This document shows positions 8,458 to 15,457 of a DNA stretch of 44,644 nt, piece after piece. The notes beneath the pieces are model-generated. The model was given only the letters and a program-made list of their open reading frames with translations, was not told the DNA's origin and did no database searches. Origin of the DNA: an uncultured bacterium (GTDB lineage: Bacteria > Patescibacteriota > Minisyncoccia > Phycocordibacterales > CAIZLB01); NCBI GenBank assembly GCA_903864515.1, contig CAIPFZ010000027.1:1-44644 (forward strand). Direction: 5' to 3'. Every line of letters starts with the position of its first letter. The first letter of the stretch is position 1. The translations under genes were made by a program, and so were the position numbers.

Positions 8458-8922
8458 ATGAAAGTTAAACTCACAGCAATTGTAACCATCCCCCGTTGCC
8501 ACCCTTACGAACTGACTGTCACACTCCACGAGAGCCATACCACAAATGACCGGCTTGTGAGTGGGAATGCACTCTACCGCCACGCCAGATCGGATTTGTA
8601 TCCAGACGGCACTCATTTTGAGATGGAGCTTAGCAATGATACAGTCTCCACCTTAGCAATTCCAAAGCCTTCAATCATTCACGCTGTCTTAGGGGAAAAC
8701 GGCAAATACTTTGTCTGCTACCCCAACAAGATTGAGACCCAAGGTGCCGCTGAGGATATTTTCAAAATCTGGGCAACAGGCTCTGTCGCCAGTCTGGATG
8801 AAGAGAAGGATCTACTACGACAACACTTCAACCCTGAGATCAGCACGGAGGGATTCCTGAAAATCATGAAGATTCGTTACGGGGTTACCTTGGCTAATTT
8901 CAAGATTACGGTTGAGGAGTAA
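8458..8922 (+). CDS. hypothetical protein, GC-rich, probably acquired
   Basis: 154 aa, soluble, no signal peptide. The N-terminal third looks beta-rich (VKLTAIVTIPRCHPYELTVTL), and the C-terminal third is helical (residues 110-145). No family recognised. Base composition is near balanced, unlike the AT-rich surroundings, and resembles the genes at 13762-14217 and 21420-22046. It sits divergent from the lipoprotein gene with an inverted repeat between them, and ends at a strong terminator shared with SBP D. A possible cargo gene of an old insertion (inference). Confidence 0.55.
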   Translation: MKVKLTAIVTIPRCHPYELTVTLHESHTTNDRLVSGNALYRHARSDLYPDGTHFEMELSNDTVSTLAIPKPSIIHAVLGENGKYFVCYPNKIETQGAAEDIFKIWATGSVASLDEEKDLLRQHFNPEISTEGFLKIMKIRYGVTLANFKITVEE

Positions 8923-8942
8923 AATACGGAGAGGAGATTCAT

Positions 8943-8975
8943 CAAAACCGCCCAGCGCAATCTGGGCGGCTTTTG
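8943..8975. terminator. bidirectional intrinsic terminator
   Basis: CCGCCCAG (8948-8955) and CTGGGCGG (8962-8969) pair perfectly around CGCAAT, flanked by A4 and T4. It serves the plus-strand gene ending at 8922 and SBP D ending at 8987. Confidence 0.88.
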
Positions 8976-8986
8976 ATTTGATTATT

Positions 8987-10144
8987 TTATTTTGCTTCCA
9001 CAAACTCTCCACCCCTAACCCCCTTCAAAACAAACGCATCATCCTTGGTGATCACAAAACCCATCTTATCAAAGACAATCTCCGGCATTGAAGATCCTTT
9101 GGTAAATTTTATTTTTGTAATCTCATTCATTATTCCTTCCCTACTCAATTCCCTACCACTAACCACCGTCTTCCTCATCGCCTCAACTGTAACAAGCATT
9201 GCATCGTATGATGTGACGGCACTTGGCGAAAGTGGTTTGGAGCCAAATCGTGCTATATAAGCTTTTTCAAATTCTGCATATTTAGAATCTTGTCCTGGTG
9301 TACTGTAATATAGTGAACCTTCAAGAGTTCCTGTACAATTTGCCAATGCTTTAGGTGTTCCAGCAGATTCTGTTGAAAGAAGTGGAACGTTTAATCCCTG
9401 ATTCTTTGCTTGTTGAATGAGCAAGCATTCTAAATCTGCATAAGATCCAAAGACAGCATCTGGTTTTGTCTGCTTTGCTTTTGCAATCAAAGTCTTGTAA
9501 TCAGTATTTGCTAAATCATTTCCATACTCCTCACTAACAATTTCAACACCATAATCTTTTGCATGATTCTTCATCAGGTCCGATGTATATTTCCAAAATC
9601 CAAATCCAGCAGGTTGCACAATCGCAACCCTTTTATACCCCTTCTTTTTTGCAAATTTGAGTATAGTTTTGATTCCAACTTCATCAGAGTAAAATGTTCC
9701 AAAGAAATATGGAGAAGAAACTTTTTCTTCAACTTGAGGAGATGAGTTGGGACTGATTATTGGAATTTTTAAGTCCAATGATAACGGAACCGCAATTGAT
9801 GCAGAGTCATCCCATTGTGGACCAACTATTGCTAAGACCTTATCAACATTCACAAGTTTTTGTATTGCTGATGAAGTGACCTTCAATTTATCAATTGATA
9901 CATCTTCACTTATCATCTCAATTTTTCTCCCCTCTACCCCACCATTTTTATTGATATATTCAACTGCAAGCAAGGCTCCATTTCGCTCTTCTTGGCCGAC
10001 GTCTGATCCAAAGCCACTTAAAGCCGATATTTGCCCCACCTTGATGACCTTACCCTCCATTTCACCTTTATTACCAGAGAGGTACAAATACCCTCCCAAA
10101 ACCCCTATTAATACAATTGCGGCTATAATATTTATTTTTTTCAT
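8987..10144 (-). CDS. Liv-type substrate-binding protein D, membrane anchored
   Basis: 385 aa. N-terminal anchor at residues 4-22, then IKVGQISALSGFGSDVGQE and the canonical motif AVEYINKNGGVEGRKIEM of branched-chain amino acid receptors. IVGPQWDDSASIAVPL and IPIISPNSSP are the conserved ligand-pocket strands. With E and H it is one of the three paralogues closest to standard LivJ/LivK proteins. The promoter overlaps that of the divergent TrmB gene: its -35 box lies in the first codons of that gene. Ligand probably an amino acid or related polar compound (inference). Confidence 0.92.
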   Translation of the reverse strand: MKKINIIAAIVLIGVLGGYLYLSGNKGEMEGKVIKVGQISALSGFGSDVGQEERNGALLAVEYINKNGGVEGRKIEMISEDVSIDKLKVTSSAIQKLVNVDKVLAIVGPQWDDSASIAVPLSLDLKIPIISPNSSPQVEEKVSSPYFFGTFYSDEVGIKTILKFAKKKGYKRVAIVQPAGFGFWKYTSDLMKNHAKDYGVEIVSEEYGNDLANTDYKTLIAKAKQTKPDAVFGSYADLECLLIQQAKNQGLNVPLLSTESAGTPKALANCTGTLEGSLYYSTPGQDSKYAEFEKAYIARFGSKPLSPSAVTSYDAMLVTVEAMRKTVVSGRELSREGIMNEITKIKFTKGSSMPEIVFDKMGFVITKDDAFVLKGVRGGEFVEAK

Positions 10145-10152
10145 GAATACTA

Positions 10153-10181
10153 TTGTTTAATTATTAATGTTGTTGTATTAT
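10153..10181 (+). promoter_or_regulatory. promoter of TrmB D, leaderless type
   Basis: TTGTTT (10153-10158), 17 bp, TATTAT (10176-10181), then 7 nt to the ATG at 10189. The -10 box overlaps that of the opposing SBP D promoter. Confidence 0.7.
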
Positions 10182-10204
10182 ATTGGGTATGGAAAATAAA
10201 ACAA
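10177..10204 (-). promoter_or_regulatory. promoter of SBP D, overlapping TrmB D promoter
   Basis: On the minus strand TTGTTT (10199-10204), 16 bp, TATAAT (10177-10182). The -10 hexamer shares five base pairs with the opposing -10 box, so the two promoters cannot be occupied together. Confidence 0.7.
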
Positions 10205-10962
10205 ACTCTCCACTTCTGGAGAAGAACATAGGTACAATCTTAAAGAGACAAGGATTTACTAATAATGAAGTTTTGATTTATGAATATCTATTAAAGAACG
10301 GTCGATCAAAATCCGGACCAATTATTAAACATACAAAAGTAGCCAGCTCTGCATTTTATGAAGCGGTCTCTTCCCTAACAAACAAGGGGTTCATTTCTTA
10401 TGAGGTAATAAACAATATAAAATTCTATAATCCAGAAACACCCGAGAGACAAATCAATCAATTACAAAATGACATTGGAGATTTAAAAGCAATCTCTGAG
10501 ATGTTAGGAGAAATTACTTCTGCACAGCGCGATAGAAATATGATAAATGTCTATGAAGGTAATTACGGATTCAAAAGAGCGTTTGAAGAATTTACAAAGA
10601 AAGTTAATAATAAAGATCAAGTTAAAATAATTTCATATAATACAGAATATGAAAAACAATATGATTTCAGAAAGTTCTTCGTTAATCTTGATAAAGGCAT
10701 ACAAGAGCGAGGTGGTGTTGCAAAGGTGTTAATGCAAAAGGAACTTCAGGGGTTATTCAAGAAAGAAAGAGCTGGAATAAATATTTACGATATAAAAACC
10801 CTCCCCTCCAAATACTTTGGACCCTGGGCAATAGACACAACCCCGCATGAGGTTCTCATCTCCATCATTTCAGATAATCCAGTTGCAATTAGTATTAAGC
10901 ACCCAATCATTGTTGAGTCATTTAATAAGAACTTTGACTATTTGTGGGGTTCAGCGAAGTAG
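10189..10962 (+). CDS. TrmB-family transcriptional regulator (partner of SBP D)
   Basis: 257 aa from the ATG at 10189; an in-frame TTG at 10183 is rejected because it lies in the transcription start region. Winged HTH at about residues 15-80 (LKRQGFTNNEVLIYEYLL, recognition helix VASSAFYEAVSSLTNKGF), then a helical linker and INVYEGNYGFKRAFEEF opening the effector domain. Divergent from SBP D with only 44 bp between start codons. Shares a terminator with the convergent methyltransferase. Confidence 0.86.
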   Translation: MENKTNSPLLEKNIGTILKRQGFTNNEVLIYEYLLKNGRSKSGPIIKHTKVASSAFYEAVSSLTNKGFISYEVINNIKFYNPETPERQINQLQNDIGDLKAISEMLGEITSAQRDRNMINVYEGNYGFKRAFEEFTKKVNNKDQVKIISYNTEYEKQYDFRKFFVNLDKGIQERGGVAKVLMQKELQGLFKKERAGINIYDIKTLPSKYFGPWAIDTTPHEVLISIISDNPVAISIKHPIIVESFNKNFDYLWGSAK

Positions 10963-10977
10963 CAAAAGAGGCAACAT

Positions 10978-11013
10978 AAAATACCCAACATTTTGTATGA
11001 TGTTGGGTATTTT
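10978..11013. terminator. bidirectional intrinsic terminator
   Basis: A perfect 14-bp stem (AAAATACCCAACAT and its complement) with an 8-nt loop and T-rich edges on both strands, between convergent genes ending at 10962 and 11032. Confidence 0.9.
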
Positions 11014-11031
11014 AATTTACTGAACAGCTAA

Positions 11032-11823
11032 TTAAACCTTCACCGCACTCACTGTAATCACTAGATCATATCTCTTTCCCCATTCAACATCTGTAAAACC
11101 AAGTTTTTCAAACATTTCTATTTGCTCATTAACTGTTATCTTAACCTTTTCATCTTCCCACATGTGATTTATCCACTCTTCTCTTACCTGTCTAAAGTGA
11201 TCCGCTCTAACCAAACCCTCTGTCTTTGAAACTTCATCAGCAACGTCATCAAATTTATCATAGCTTTTTAATTCCCCATCTAAATCTTTCTTATGTGCTT
11301 CCTCATCATCTTCAGCATATTTGTCGCCGTTAATAAACACACCACCCTTTTTTAATTTTTTGGAAATAAGTTCAATAACTTTATTTCTGAAATCTGGAGT
11401 GAAGTTATGTAATGTATATACAGATGCAAATACGTCAAAACTCTCGTCTAGGCATGATTCAAGAAAGGCTAAGATATCGGCCATAACAAATTCAACCCTA
11501 CTTTTTAATTCTTCTATTGTTGCAAATCTTCCTTTAACAACATCAAGCATTTTAGGTTCATTATCAACAGCAACAACCTTGACTCTAGGATCTGCTTTAA
11601 TTAATTCAAGAGTTGTTATTCCAGTTCCAGGGCCAGCCTCTAATACTTTAATCTCTGTTGCATCAATACAATGATTTTGAAGATATTTTTTTAAAGCCAA
11701 ACCGGTTTGTGATTCAAATTCATTATACCAATCTAGTGCAAGTAATAATTCATCGTATTCTGCCCCTCCTAGAATACTTGAAAATCTGGCGTCGTAGGAG
11801 CTTATGTTTTGTTGTGTTGTCAT
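11032..11823 (-). CDS. class I SAM-dependent methyltransferase
   Basis: 263 aa. Residues 58-70 hold the SAM-binding motif I (VLEAGPGTGITTLEL), residue region 80-90 the acidic VVAVDNEPKML, and about 130 the motif IV-like FDVFASVYTLHNFTP. This is the Rossmann-fold methyltransferase pattern of small-molecule enzymes; the substrate is unknown. It lies 66 bp downstream of SBP E on the same strand, but a terminator and a separate -10 box (TGATACAAT, 6 nt before the ATG) separate them, so it is probably its own leaderless transcript. Confidence 0.88.
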   Translation of the reverse strand: MTTQQNISSYDARFSSILGGAEYDELLLALDWYNEFESQTGLALKKYLQNHCIDATEIKVLEAGPGTGITTLELIKADPRVKVVAVDNEPKMLDVVKGRFATIEELKSRVEFVMADILAFLESCLDESFDVFASVYTLHNFTPDFRNKVIELISKKLKKGGVFINGDKYAEDDEEAHKKDLDGELKSYDKFDDVADEVSKTEGLVRADHFRQVREEWINHMWEDEKVKITVNEQIEMFEKLGFTDVEWGKRYDLVITVSAVKV

Positions 11824-11844
11824 AATATAATTGTATCATACAAT

Positions 11845-11871
11845 AAAAATCATCCGGAATGAATGATTTTT
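11845..11871 (-). terminator. intrinsic terminator of SBP E
   Basis: AAAAATCAT and ATGATTTTT pair (9 bp) around a 9-nt loop, with a T-tract on the minus strand, just after the SBP E stop codon. Confidence 0.7.
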
Positions 11872-11889
11872 ATTTATTTTTACTTATTT

Positions 11890-12999
11890 TTATTTAAGTT
11901 CTACAGGTATTCCAGACTTAATGATCATTGTCTTAAAATCTTTTGTGAAAGCCCCCTTTCCATCGGAATTCAAAATACCAGATTGTCCGTCATATGTCTT
12001 AATGTTATTAAGATATTTTTGCACAACGTTTGTGTCCAGAGACTTTGTTTCCTTTATACCTTTAGCAATCAACATAACAGCATCGTAAGCTGAATCAGAT
12101 CCAATTTCCACTTCTCTATTGTAAATACTTTTATATTTTGCTGAGAAATCTGCTTTAGGAGTAAGGGCGGTTAAAAACTCCCAACCGTTACATGTTCCCT
12201 CACAATTCTTTATAACTGTATTATCTAGTGTTATGGAATATGTTGGCATCTTAATCCCCAAATCTCTCATTTGTTTTCCATATACAGAGGTTAATCCGTA
12301 ACCATCTGAAGTAACAACAATTGCTTGCAGATCTTTTATTTGCTTAAGTTTCAATAAATCTGTTCTTACGTCTCTCTGATCTGTTGTTGGTTCGTAAACA
12401 AAACTCACAACACCACCCAATTTTTCAAATCTTTCCTTGAAAGCCATAGTCTGCGCCTTACACCAAACTTCATTAGCTCCAAGTATCGCTACGTTTTTAA
12501 CACCTTTAGCAAGCACGTAATCAGCAAGCTTTGCAGAAAGAATGTAATCATGAGGCCATGTGTTGAATATGAATTTACTTGTTTCGTTAAAGTTAGCATT
12601 TCCAAGACTTGGAGAAATGACGATTTCATTAGTAATTAAATCCTTTATAGGATCGCCGTTCTTTGACCAAGATGGACCAACGATAAATTTAACACCATCT
12701 GTTTGAGTTAGCTTTCTAAACGCACCAACTGTTTTAGCTGGGTCTCCTGCATCATCTTCATGTATGGCAACAACCTTCTTACCAAGTATTCCACCTTGAT
12801 CGTTTATTTCTTTGATTGCCAAATCCATTCCATTTCTAGCAGCTTCTCCCCATGAAGCACCGTCCCCTGATTCAATCAAGATGCTACCAATTTTTATTTC
12901 ATTAATTGCAGATAAATTGTTTTGATTCTTGTTACTGACCCAAACTCCCAAGACAATCAAAATGATTATCACTATTCCAATTATTATTTTTTTATTCAT
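11890..12999 (-). CDS. Liv-type substrate-binding protein E, membrane anchored
   Basis: 369 aa from the ATG at 12999. The frame stays open upstream into the first hammerhead repeat, but MNKK plus hydrophobic anchor is the paralogue pattern. The core begins IKIGSILIESGDGASWGEA and carries the canonical AIKEINDQGGILGKKV motif of branched-chain amino acid receptors; FIVGPSWSKNGDPI is a ligand-pocket strand. Its TrmB partner is 1.7 kb away at 14738 because a three-gene insertion lies between. A TTGACA at 13039-13044, in the end of the ribozyme repeat, could be its -35 box, but no good -10 box follows. Confidence 0.92.
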   Translation of the reverse strand: MNKKIIIGIVIIILIVLGVWVSNKNQNNLSAINEIKIGSILIESGDGASWGEAARNGMDLAIKEINDQGGILGKKVVAIHEDDAGDPAKTVGAFRKLTQTDGVKFIVGPSWSKNGDPIKDLITNEIVISPSLGNANFNETSKFIFNTWPHDYILSAKLADYVLAKGVKNVAILGANEVWCKAQTMAFKERFEKLGGVVSFVYEPTTDQRDVRTDLLKLKQIKDLQAIVVTSDGYGLTSVYGKQMRDLGIKMPTYSITLDNTVIKNCEGTCNGWEFLTALTPKADFSAKYKSIYNREVEIGSDSAYDAVMLIAKGIKETKSLDTNVVQKYLNNIKTYDGQSGILNSDGKGAFTKDFKTMIIKSGIPVELK

Positions 13000-13040
13000 A
13001 TTATTTATATATTTGTTTAATTTTACCCCTCGAAAATATG

Positions 13041-13127
13041 TCAATTTGTTTCGTCCTTTTAGACTCATCAGGCAAGATACACATCTTGCGACAGTGGAAG
13101 TTTTAGGAGAAACTTCCAAACCGATTT
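13041..13127 (-). ncRNA. hammerhead ribozyme, copy 1
   Basis: Minus-strand order: hairpin GGAAGUUU/AAACUUCC, ACUGUC cleavage site, closed stem I (GCAAGAU, loop GUGU, AUCUUGC), core CUGAUGA, closed stem II (GUCU, AAAA, GGAC), core GAAA, then ACA pairing back to UGU. This is type III topology (stem III open). All invariant core bases are present, including the G10.1-C11.1 and A15.1-U16.1 pairs. Predicted cut between 13090 and 13089. Outer stem III extends as UCGGUUU with AAAUUGA. It lies between the gene at 13135 and SBP E. Confidence 0.92.
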
Positions 13128-13134
13128 GAAAAAT

Positions 13135-13623
13135 CTAGTGCCAACAATACTTAGAAGATGAATATCCCCCGATTTCACCAAATACTTCACAAGGCTTGGA
13201 CTTCTTTCCAATCATCAAAGTAAGAATTATCGGATTTTCTTCACCTCCAGTAAAAACTTGTTTGAGAATACTTTTCCAGATAGCAACATCTTCCTTTGTG
13301 CCGTAAAAAATCTTACCGATATCTCCGACACTCACGCATTCCTTTCCATGGCCAAACCCTCCACTTACGATAATGGTTGGAACCATCCAGCTCCAACACA
13401 GGCAAGCTACCTTGAACCCAGAATGTTTTTCCTCCATATTCATGTCAGAAATGACAAAATCAAATTTTGGACAATCATTTCCGACCTCATTGAAGAAATC
13501 AGCTGCGGAATTAAAAGTTGATATGTTGGCGTTTGGTAGAAATTCATTAATAGCAATAACTGCTGCTTTGAGATTTTCTGGAGTATCATCAACTATCGCA
13601 ATATTTTTGATATTGTTTTTCAT
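13135..13623 (-). CDS. receiver-domain-like cassette protein
   Basis: 162 aa. The N-terminal 110 residues resemble a CheY-like receiver: IAIVDDTPENLKAAV carries the acidic pair, FDFVISDMNMEE the putative phospho-acceptor Asp (about residue 60), and VPTIIVSGG the conserved Ser/Thr strand. The C-terminal 50 residues do not fit the fold, and no output domain is present, so it may be a degenerate or single-domain receiver. Third gene of the hammerhead array. Its leader holds GTAGAAAG upstream of the ATG. GC is higher than in host genes. Confidence 0.6.
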   Translation of the reverse strand: MKNNIKNIAIVDDTPENLKAAVIAINEFLPNANISTFNSAADFFNEVGNDCPKFDFVISDMNMEEKHSGFKVACLCWSWMVPTIIVSGGFGHGKECVSVGDIGKIFYGTKEDVAIWKSILKQVFTGGEENPIILTLMIGKKSKPCEVFGEIGGYSSSKYCWH

Positions 13624-13657
13624 TTTTCTATACTTTCTACTTTTGTTTTAAAGATCT

Positions 13658-13740
13658 GGTTTCTGTTTCGTCCTTTTGGACTCATCAGGCAAGATACATA
13701 TCTTGCGACAGTGGAAGTTTTAGGAGAAACTTCCAAACCG
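13658..13740 (-). ncRNA. hammerhead ribozyme, copy 2
   Basis: Same architecture as the copy at 13041. Stem I is GCAAGAU, AUGU, AUCUUGC; stem II is perfectly paired (GUCC, AAAA, GGAC); core CUGAUGA and GAAA are intact. Stem III is ACAG with CUGU, continued as AAACC with GGUUU beyond the side hairpin, giving a bent stem with a three-way junction. Predicted cut after GUC, between 13707 and 13706. It separates the genes at 13762-14217 and 13135-13623. Confidence 0.93.
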
Positions 13741-13761
13741 ATTACAGTAGATACCAGTTAA

Positions 13762-14217
13762 TCATTGAAGCCTGCGAATAAACGCAAACTCAATACCGCT
13801 ACCGTATGGGACATTCATTGCGTAATCGAAACCATGGAAATGGTGAACCGCAAGAAAGACGTTACTTACAGACCTTTCTTGTCCAGGCTGTTGTGCCCTT
13901 CTAGACTCAGATGCAAAGACAAAACATTCTTCATTTCCCAACCCCTCCTGAATGACGTAATGAAATGGCAAGTAAGATGGACAAAGATCAAAGCCATCAG
14001 CAAGCGCTAAGTCAAAGAACTCCTTGCAAGGCACTACACCGGTGAGTTTGTATTTACAGCACCTCAACCCAACAAGCTCAACGGTTTCAATCTGAGGAAC
14101 TTGTCCAGGTAAAAAATGTCTTGCAATGTTTGGATATTTATTAACAGCCTTTTCTTGAAGTTGACGTCCGCTAATTCCACCAATTTGAAGACGTGGAACA
14201 ATTATTCTTTGGCACAT
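13762..14217 (-). CDS. hypothetical cassette protein
   Basis: 151 aa, soluble, six cysteines (CQR, RCCKY, VPCKEF, DLCPSY, EECFVF). The stretch LADGFDLCPSYLPFHYVIQ followed by ECFVFASES and a C-terminal GIEFAFIRRLQ recalls short uncharacterised proteins I associate with CPR genomes, but I cannot name a family. Second gene of the array, with a hammerhead on each side, so self-cleavage would release it as a separate mRNA. GC is well above the flanking binding-protein genes, and the leader has GTAGAGAAA rather than a full Shine-Dalgarno site. Confidence 0.6.
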   Translation of the reverse strand: MCQRIIVPRLQIGGISGRQLQEKAVNKYPNIARHFLPGQVPQIETVELVGLRCCKYKLTGVVPCKEFFDLALADGFDLCPSYLPFHYVIQEGLGNEECFVFASESRRAQQPGQERSVSNVFLAVHHFHGFDYAMNVPYGSGIEFAFIRRLQ

Positions 14218-14248
14218 AATTTTTCTCTACTTGTTTTAATGACCATGT

Positions 14249-14330
14249 TTCTGTTTCGTCTTTTCAGACTCATCAGGCAAGATACACATCTTGCAACAGT
14301 GGAAGTTTTAGGAGAAACTTCCAAACCGAG
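14249..14330 (-). ncRNA. hammerhead ribozyme, copy 3
   Basis: Same fold, with two informative changes. Stem II is GUCU, GAAA, AGAC, so its last pair is U-A where copy 2 has C-G and copy 1 U-G, a compensatory series. The cleavage triplet is GUU instead of GUC, which still obeys the NUH rule. Predicted cut between 14295 and 14294. Inner stem III is ACAG with CUGU. It follows the gene at 14337-14549. Confidence 0.92.
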
Positions 14331-14336
14331 TGTCAA

Positions 14337-14549
14337 TCAATAATCATCATCATAGTTAGGCATACGTCCGCCATTGAACCTTACATCCCTAACAATTGAT
14401 TCCATACCAGGGCCAATCTTTTTTGCCTCTTCCATTGCCTGACAGTAAAGATCCCCTGCAAGCCGATGATCATCAATTCGGCGGTCTTCTTTGAGACATT
14501 GCTTCATCAAATCATCAATCTTCTTCAGTTTTTCTCTTATATTACTCAT
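14337..14549 (-). CDS. small hypothetical cassette protein
   Basis: 70 aa, mostly helical and charged (REKLKKIDDLMKQCLKEDRR at residues 5-24), ending in an acidic YDDDY tail. No family recognised. First gene of the hammerhead array; its leader carries a real Shine-Dalgarno site (AGAAAGGA about 7 nt before the ATG), unlike most genes in the window. No hammerhead lies upstream, so the transcript probably starts just before its leader, in the AT-rich stretch at about 14590-14620. Confidence 0.55.
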   Translation of the reverse strand: MSNIREKLKKIDDLMKQCLKEDRRIDDHRLAGDLYCQAMEEAKKIGPGMESIVRDVRFNGGRMPNYDDDY

Positions 14550-14673
14550 ATTTATTCCTTTCTACTTGGTGTGCTTTATCACCAGGTTCTGACATAAATA
14601 TATTCCTAAATTACATATTGTGTTGAGAAATAGAGCTTAAATGTAATAGAATACCCATATTTCCCAATATATA

Positions 14674-14701
14674 TTGACATTCAAGGATGTGCTGTTATAA
14701 T
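14674..14701 (+). promoter_or_regulatory. promoter of TrmB E
   Basis: TTGACA (14674-14679), 16 bp, TATAAT (14696-14701), near consensus. It gives a leader of about 30 nt, unlike the leaderless TrmB genes. Confidence 0.8.
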
Positions 14702-14737
14702 TATAGTGTAATAAATAGTTACAATTTAAATAAATAT

Positions 14738-15457
14738 ATGAATTATCCAATATTAAAAAACCTTGGCTTAGACCAAAATGAAGAAAAGACTTATTTGTTT
14801 TTGCTAGAAAACGGAGCTTCCTCCCCTACTGACATTGAAAAGAAGATAGATATTCACAGACCAATAGTTTATAAATCACTTGAGTCCTTAAAGAATAAAA
14901 ATCTAGTAACTATTTCCCCTAAAGGAAAAAGAACTCTTTACATTGCTGAGTCACCAGAAAAGCTGGAATATATTTTTAGAGAATTAGAAAAAAACTTCTT
15001 TAATGATGTAGAAGATTTACATAACCTATATGAATTAGGACAAAAGAATAAACCAAAAATTACCTACAGTGAAGGAAAACAAGCTATTCAGGATTCATAT
15101 ATGGATATACCAAACACATTAGATAAAGATGCGGAGTATTATAGGTACATGTCTGTGCAAAATTCCAATCGTGAGAAGTTTCTTCCAAAAGGATACAGAG
15201 AATTACGAGACAAGAAGGGTCTTGAGAGTATGATTATCACAAACAAGTCTTCAAAGAAGGACAAGGTAAGGCTTGGTTCTAGAGTTAAGGTATTACCAGA
15301 TTCTTGTGGACTATTTGAATATAACATTGGGCAAGTGGTATATGGAGACAAGGTAGCGATAGTTGATTATGATTCTCAATCCGTAATCACAATCAATCAC
15401 CCTAAATTTGCAGAATTTCAAAAGAAGCTTTTTAAATTGTTATTTGAGAAGATCTAA
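14738..15457 (+). CDS. TrmB-family transcriptional regulator (presumed partner of SBP E)
   Basis: 239 aa from the ATG at 14738; an upstream in-frame ATG at 14687 lies inside the promoter and is rejected. Winged HTH at residues 3-70 (LKNLGLDQNEEKTYLFLL, recognition helix IHRPIVYKSLESLKNKNL), then KPKITYSEGKQAIQDSY opening the effector domain. By orientation it is the partner of SBP E, from which the hammerhead array separates it. Its stop codon abuts the stop of the convergent membrane protein. Confidence 0.86.
   Translation: MNYPILKNLGLDQNEEKTYLFLLENGASSPTDIEKKIDIHRPIVYKSLESLKNKNLVTISPKGKRTLYIAESPEKLEYIFRELEKNFFNDVEDLHNLYELGQKNKPKITYSEGKQAIQDSYMDIPNTLDKDAEYYRYMSVQNSNREKFLPKGYRELRDKKGLESMIITNKSSKKDKVRLGSRVKVLPDSCGLFEYNIGQVVYGDKVAIVDYDSQSVITINHPKFAEFQKKLFKLLFEKI

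Larger units (their letters stand above)
13041..14592 (-). mobile_element. putative hammerhead-flanked gene cassette array
   Basis: Three units on the minus strand, each a leader (containing AAGTAGA), a small gene and a hammerhead repeat. Unit length is about 0.6 kb, 0.6 kb and 0.3 kb. The leaders are alike (CAGAACCTGG, CAGAAACATGG, CAGAAACCAGA at their 5' ends), so the unit boundary appears to fall just after the ribozyme core. The array splits the SBP E/TrmB E pair, whose counterparts elsewhere are under 200 bp apart. No integrase or transposase is present. Mobility is inference from the repeated unit structure, position and higher GC. Confidence 0.55.

Noticed and set aside
13041-14330. 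Repeats as integron attC sites
   Set aside because: The conserved parts match hammerhead core bases, while the GTTRRRY and RYYYAAC attC core sites and an integrase gene are absent.
13041-14330. Repeats as a CRISPR array
   Set aside because: Repeat spacing is about 600 bp with genes in between, and no cas genes are present.
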